Below, piece by piece: positions 61,803-64,000 of a DNA stretch of 64,000 bases. The notes under the pieces were generated by a model, which saw only the letters and a list, made by a program, of their open reading frames with translations, was not told the origin of the DNA and ran no database searches. Where the stretch lies: the NCBI RefSeq assembly GCF_020537505.1, contig NZ_JAJBMO010000002.1:264691-328690 (forward strand). Direction: 5' to 3'. Both the position numbers and the translations under genes were made by a program. How positions within the stretch are numbered: position 1 is the first letter of the stretch; every line of letters begins with the position of its first letter. Source of the stretch: Blautia glucerasea. Lineage in GTDB: Bacteria; Bacillota; Clostridia; Lachnospirales; Lachnospiraceae.

Positions 61803-63197
61803 TCAGATATTCTCCTCGTTCTTCTCCTCGTTTTTCTCCTGGCCAGCCGTCCTCTGCCATGCCTCAATGCCTTCTGTATTCTCCTTCTGGAAAAGGATCT
61901 TGAAGGTAAGCATAAGAAGCTTGATGTCCAGTCTCAAAGAATAGGTCTCAATATAAGTGAGATCCAGCTTCAGCTTGTCATAAGGTGTCGTGTTGTATTT
62001 ACCATAAACCTGGGCGTAACCGGTAAGTCCGGCCTTCACCTTCAGGCGGTAATCAAATTCAGAAATGCGCTCGCTATAAAGCGCTGCGATCTCCGGTCTC
62101 TCAGGTCTTGGACCAACCAAAGACATATCACCTTTTAAAATATTAAAAATCTGTGGCAGCTCGTCAAAATGGATCCGGCGGATGATCCTGCCCACAGGTG
62201 TGATCCTGTCATCCTCTTTCCTGGCAAGCTGTGCGCCCTTTACCTCGGAATCCATCTTCATGCTCCGAAATTTCAGGATCATAAAAATTCTCTTATCCCT
62301 GGTAAGACGGGGCTGCTTGTAAAACACAGGACCGCCGTCATAAAGCTTAATGGCAAGCGCGATCAGCAGCATAAATGGCGATGCGATCACCAGTCCCAAC
62401 AGTGAAAATACAATATCTACCACTCTTTTGAAAAACAGCTGCTCTGCTGTGAGGCGCAGGTTACGTGACAGCAGCAATGTGGTATCAAACAGATGGATAT
62501 CGTCTGCATTTCGAAGCATGATATCAGAAAGCTTCGGAACGGAATAGCACCGGATATCCCTTTCAAAACAATATTTCAGCAGTACATTCCGCTCGTGGGA
62601 AGGAATGTCCCCGATCACTACAGCTCTATATCCGTCAATCTTCTCTTTCAGTGCGTCAAGGCCAAGGGAAAGAGGTGCCATCTCTTTGATCGCATATTTA
62701 TCCTCCCTGGTCTCCAGCTTATTCCTTAGATCCCCAGGATTACGGCCACCGTAGATCATCAGCATCTGTCTGGGCGGATACAGTCTGGTATACACAAAAC
62801 GCATACCCACAACCCATACCACTACGATCACAAGATCGATTCCAGTCATGGCAAGCATAGGGGACAAATGCTCTCCCAGGCGCCAGCGTCCGATCAGGCA
62901 CAGCTGCAGATACGTAATAAAGTTCACGCAGACCACCGAAAGGATCTGGGAATAGATCACCTCAAACACACGTAGGTAACCAACCTTAAATCCACCGTAA
63001 ATCTTATAGAAGAAATACATCATCAGCACATACAGGCCGATTACTACCTGATTACCTCTGTCGAACCGTCTGCCGATCACATTCTTATGCGCATAGAACC
63101 TATACCAGATGTAGGCAAAAAGCAATGTCTCAATAGCAACAATCACCGCAGACGCCGAAAACATGATCAGTCTCTTATATCGTTCGCGATTTTCCAT
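61803..63197 (-). CDS. undecaprenyl-phosphate sugar phosphotransferase (WbaP/polyprenyl glycosyl-1-phosphate transferase type)
   Basis: This enzyme starts envelope polysaccharide chains by moving a sugar-1-phosphate from a UDP-sugar to undecaprenyl phosphate. The 464-residue protein has four N-terminal membrane helices (about 10-130), a CoA-binding-like domain (about 140-240), a fifth hydrophobic segment (263-285), and the bacterial sugar transferase domain with KFRSM, D-ELPQ and GPRPERPE motifs, ending TYSLRLDIKLLMLTFK-type. The N-terminal domain marks the large (WbaP/CpsE-like) form. TGGAGG stands before the ATG. It is co-transcribed with glmS, which supplies amino sugar precursor; the sugar used is unknown. 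No other polysaccharide genes are in the window. Confidence 0.92.
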   Translation of the reverse strand: MENRERYKRLIMFSASAVIVAIETLLFAYIWYRFYAHKNVIGRRFDRGNQVVIGLYVLMMYFFYKIYGGFKVGYLRVFEVIYSQILSVVCVNFITYLQLCLIGRWRLGEHLSPMLAMTGIDLVIVVVWVVGMRFVYTRLYPPRQMLMIYGGRNPGDLRNKLETREDKYAIKEMAPLSLGLDALKEKIDGYRAVVIGDIPSHERNVLLKYCFERDIRCYSVPKLSDIMLRNADDIHLFDTTLLLSRNLRLTAEQLFFKRVVDIVFSLLGLVIASPFMLLIALAIKLYDGGPVFYKQPRLTRDKRIFMILKFRSMKMDSEVKGAQLARKEDDRITPVGRIIRRIHFDELPQIFNILKGDMSLVGPRPERPEIAALYSERISEFDYRLKVKAGLTGYAQVYGKYNTTPYDKLKLDLTYIETYSLRLDIKLLMLTFKILFQKENTEGIEAWQRTAGQEKNEEKNEENI

Positions 63198-63240
63198 TTT
63201 TTCCTCCAGTAAAATTTCTGTAAAACCTATACGTTGTATA

Positions 63241-63269
63241 AGTATAGCACAAAAAACCTCAGAGATAAA
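63241..63269 (-). promoter_or_regulatory. sigma-A promoter with extended -10 for the sugar transferase-glmS unit
   Basis: TTTATC, a 17 bp spacer and TATACT preceded by TGC, on the minus strand, 44-72 bp before the start codon. The next 190 bp upstream hold no gene and no clear further element. Confidence 0.65.
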
Positions 63270-63462
63270 CGATTTTTTTCGTCATCCATTTTGACAAAAT
63301 TTGACAATGATGGGTTGCCTTCCGAAAAGAACCGTGATAAAATCAGTACATATTTTAGGTAGCGTAACTGCTTTAAGCAATTACAGTTACAATAAATGTG
63401 AACTTCCAGAAATTTTCCGCCTAAACCTCGCACCACAGCCGCGGCTATAGTGCATTCCCCAT

Positions 63463-63696
63463 CTATTCCTTTGTTTCTTCCACATTCAGGAAGTTCATTA
63501 TCTCCTCATAAGACCGTCCACTCTTTACGATTGCTGACAGAATTTCATCTTTCCTTATCGCATCCCGCTTGTCCAATAGCTCTTTCAAAACTGCAGTTGC
63601 ATGGTCATATCTTTTCTTCGCTGCGATCACATCCGCTTCCGCTTTTTCAATCTTTTCATCCAGGGCTTCCCTGCTCGTTCTTCTTGTTCTTGCCAT
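63463..63696 (-). CDS. small coiled-coil protein, possibly associated with the insertion element
   Basis: The 77-residue protein is basic at the start (MARTRRTSRE), then an Ala/Glu/Lys heptad-like coiled coil (about 12-50), and a C-terminal Ser-Tyr-Glu-Glu-Ile-type helix (GRSYEEIMNFL). The style resembles small DUF4315-type or accessory coiled-coil proteins that travel with mobile elements, but no assignment is secure. AGAGGAG stands 6 bp before the ATG, and the transposase gene ends 13 bp upstream, so the two are probably co-transcribed. The function is unknown. Confidence 0.6.
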   Translation of the reverse strand: MARTRRTSREALDEKIEKAEADVIAAKKRYDHATAVLKELLDKRDAIRKDEILSAIVKSGRSYEEIMNFLNVEETKE

Positions 63697-63709
63697 CTTT
63701 TTCTCCTCT

Positions 63710-64000
63710 CTACTCCGCCTTTTTTAATTCTTTACTCAACTCGGATGCATAGTATTTTATGTGATTCGCATCCAGACCAAACGCATTTAATATTGTTTTC
63801 TGATTAGCTGTTACTGCATGATCCAGCCTGTATACATTATCCAGTTGACGCACCATTTCTATCTTTTCAAGTTCCTTCAACGCTGCCGGAACTGTCATAT
63901 AATTCGGCTTCTTTTCCAGTTTTTTCATCTCCTCTTTCAGCTTCGTATACATCTTACAGCGCAGTATCATCGCCACAAACTCAACAAATATCTTAGCCCT
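63710..64000 (-). CDS. IS1634-like (IS4-type) transposase, C-terminal part; gene runs off the right edge
   Basis: The frame is open from the window edge to a TAG at 63710, 96 residues. It resembles the C-terminal end of IS1634-group DDE transposases: KIFVEFVAMILRCKMY (16 residues), the NYMTVPAALKELEKIEMV (18 residues) block and YRLDHAVTANQKTIL (15 residues). The catalytic residues lie outside the window, so it cannot be told whether the gene is intact. No terminal inverted repeat was recognised between 63300 and 63460. Confidence 0.78.
   Translation of the reverse strand, partial: RAKIFVEFVAMILRCKMYTKLKEEMKKLEKKPNYMTVPAALKELEKIEMVRQLDNVYRLDHAVTANQKTILNAFGLDANHIKYYASELSKELKKAE

Noticed and set aside
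1..64000. Search by eye for a selenoprotein gene (in-frame TGA) in the window
   Set aside because: No pair of adjoining same-frame reading frames of one family split by a single TGA was noticed; a computed search for in-frame UGA plus hairpin would be needed to exclude it.

Overview
This 64 kb window looks like core chromosome of an anaerobic, spore-forming-type Firmicute, most likely a Lachnospiraceae member (Blautia, Dorea or Ruminococcus-like). The reasons are the Clostridia gene orders (yicC-remA-gmk-rpoZ-rimO-pgsA-cinA; rpsP-khpA-rimM-trmD-queA; plsX-rnc-smc-ftsY), the tyrosine T-box, the choline-binding-type surface repeats and the NifS-like/MnmA pair. The genus is an inference from gene content and protein style, not from a search.

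Left part (1-28.6 kb), almost all on the minus strand: a cut-off D,D-carboxypeptidase, a zinc phospholipase C-like protein, scpB-scpA (condensin partners of the smc gene at 52-56 kb), a metallophosphoesterase, a molybdopterin-binding protein with a C-terminal cysteine cluster, an ABC exporter, a second D,D-carboxypeptidase, an orphan P-II-like gene with a doubtful start, mnmA plus its probable sulfur donor, a serine hydrolase, cardiolipin synthase, rpsU, alaS, and tyrS under a complete T-box leader with specifier TAC. A repeat-rich cell wall hydrolase follows. The least ordinary stretch is 21.4-22.9 kb, with four small genes of unknown role, one of them a 96-residue protein with 20 Cys and 25 Gly and a sigma-K-like promoter. 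The cinA to yicC operon closes this part.

Middle part (28.8-43.7 kb), mostly on the plus strand: rqcH, an ABC-F ATPase, tyrA-aroA (aromatic amino acids), a D-lactate dehydrogenase preceded by three palindromes, a sodium-dependent transporter and a CapA-like protein. Minus-strand islands carry an exported Fn3 protein, an EF-G-like GTPase with non-canonical G motifs, and endonuclease IV.

Right part (43.9-64 kb), on the minus strand: queA/trmD/rimM/khpA/rpsP/ffh/ylxM (translation and secretion), trpS, ilvA, ftsY-smc-rnc, plsX (without the expected acpP), the selenocysteine tRNA gene selC (plus strand) converging on selB, glmS coupled to an undecaprenyl-phosphate sugar transferase, and at the edge the C-terminal piece of an IS1634-like transposase.

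Between genes there are several unexplained repeats: an 83 bp near-perfect palindrome and two families of dispersed, hairpin-forming elements. I found no CRISPR array, no rRNA, no complete insertion sequence, no phage and no recognisable defence system. The most promising undescribed items are the small-gene locus at 21.4-22.9 kb and the intergenic repeat families.
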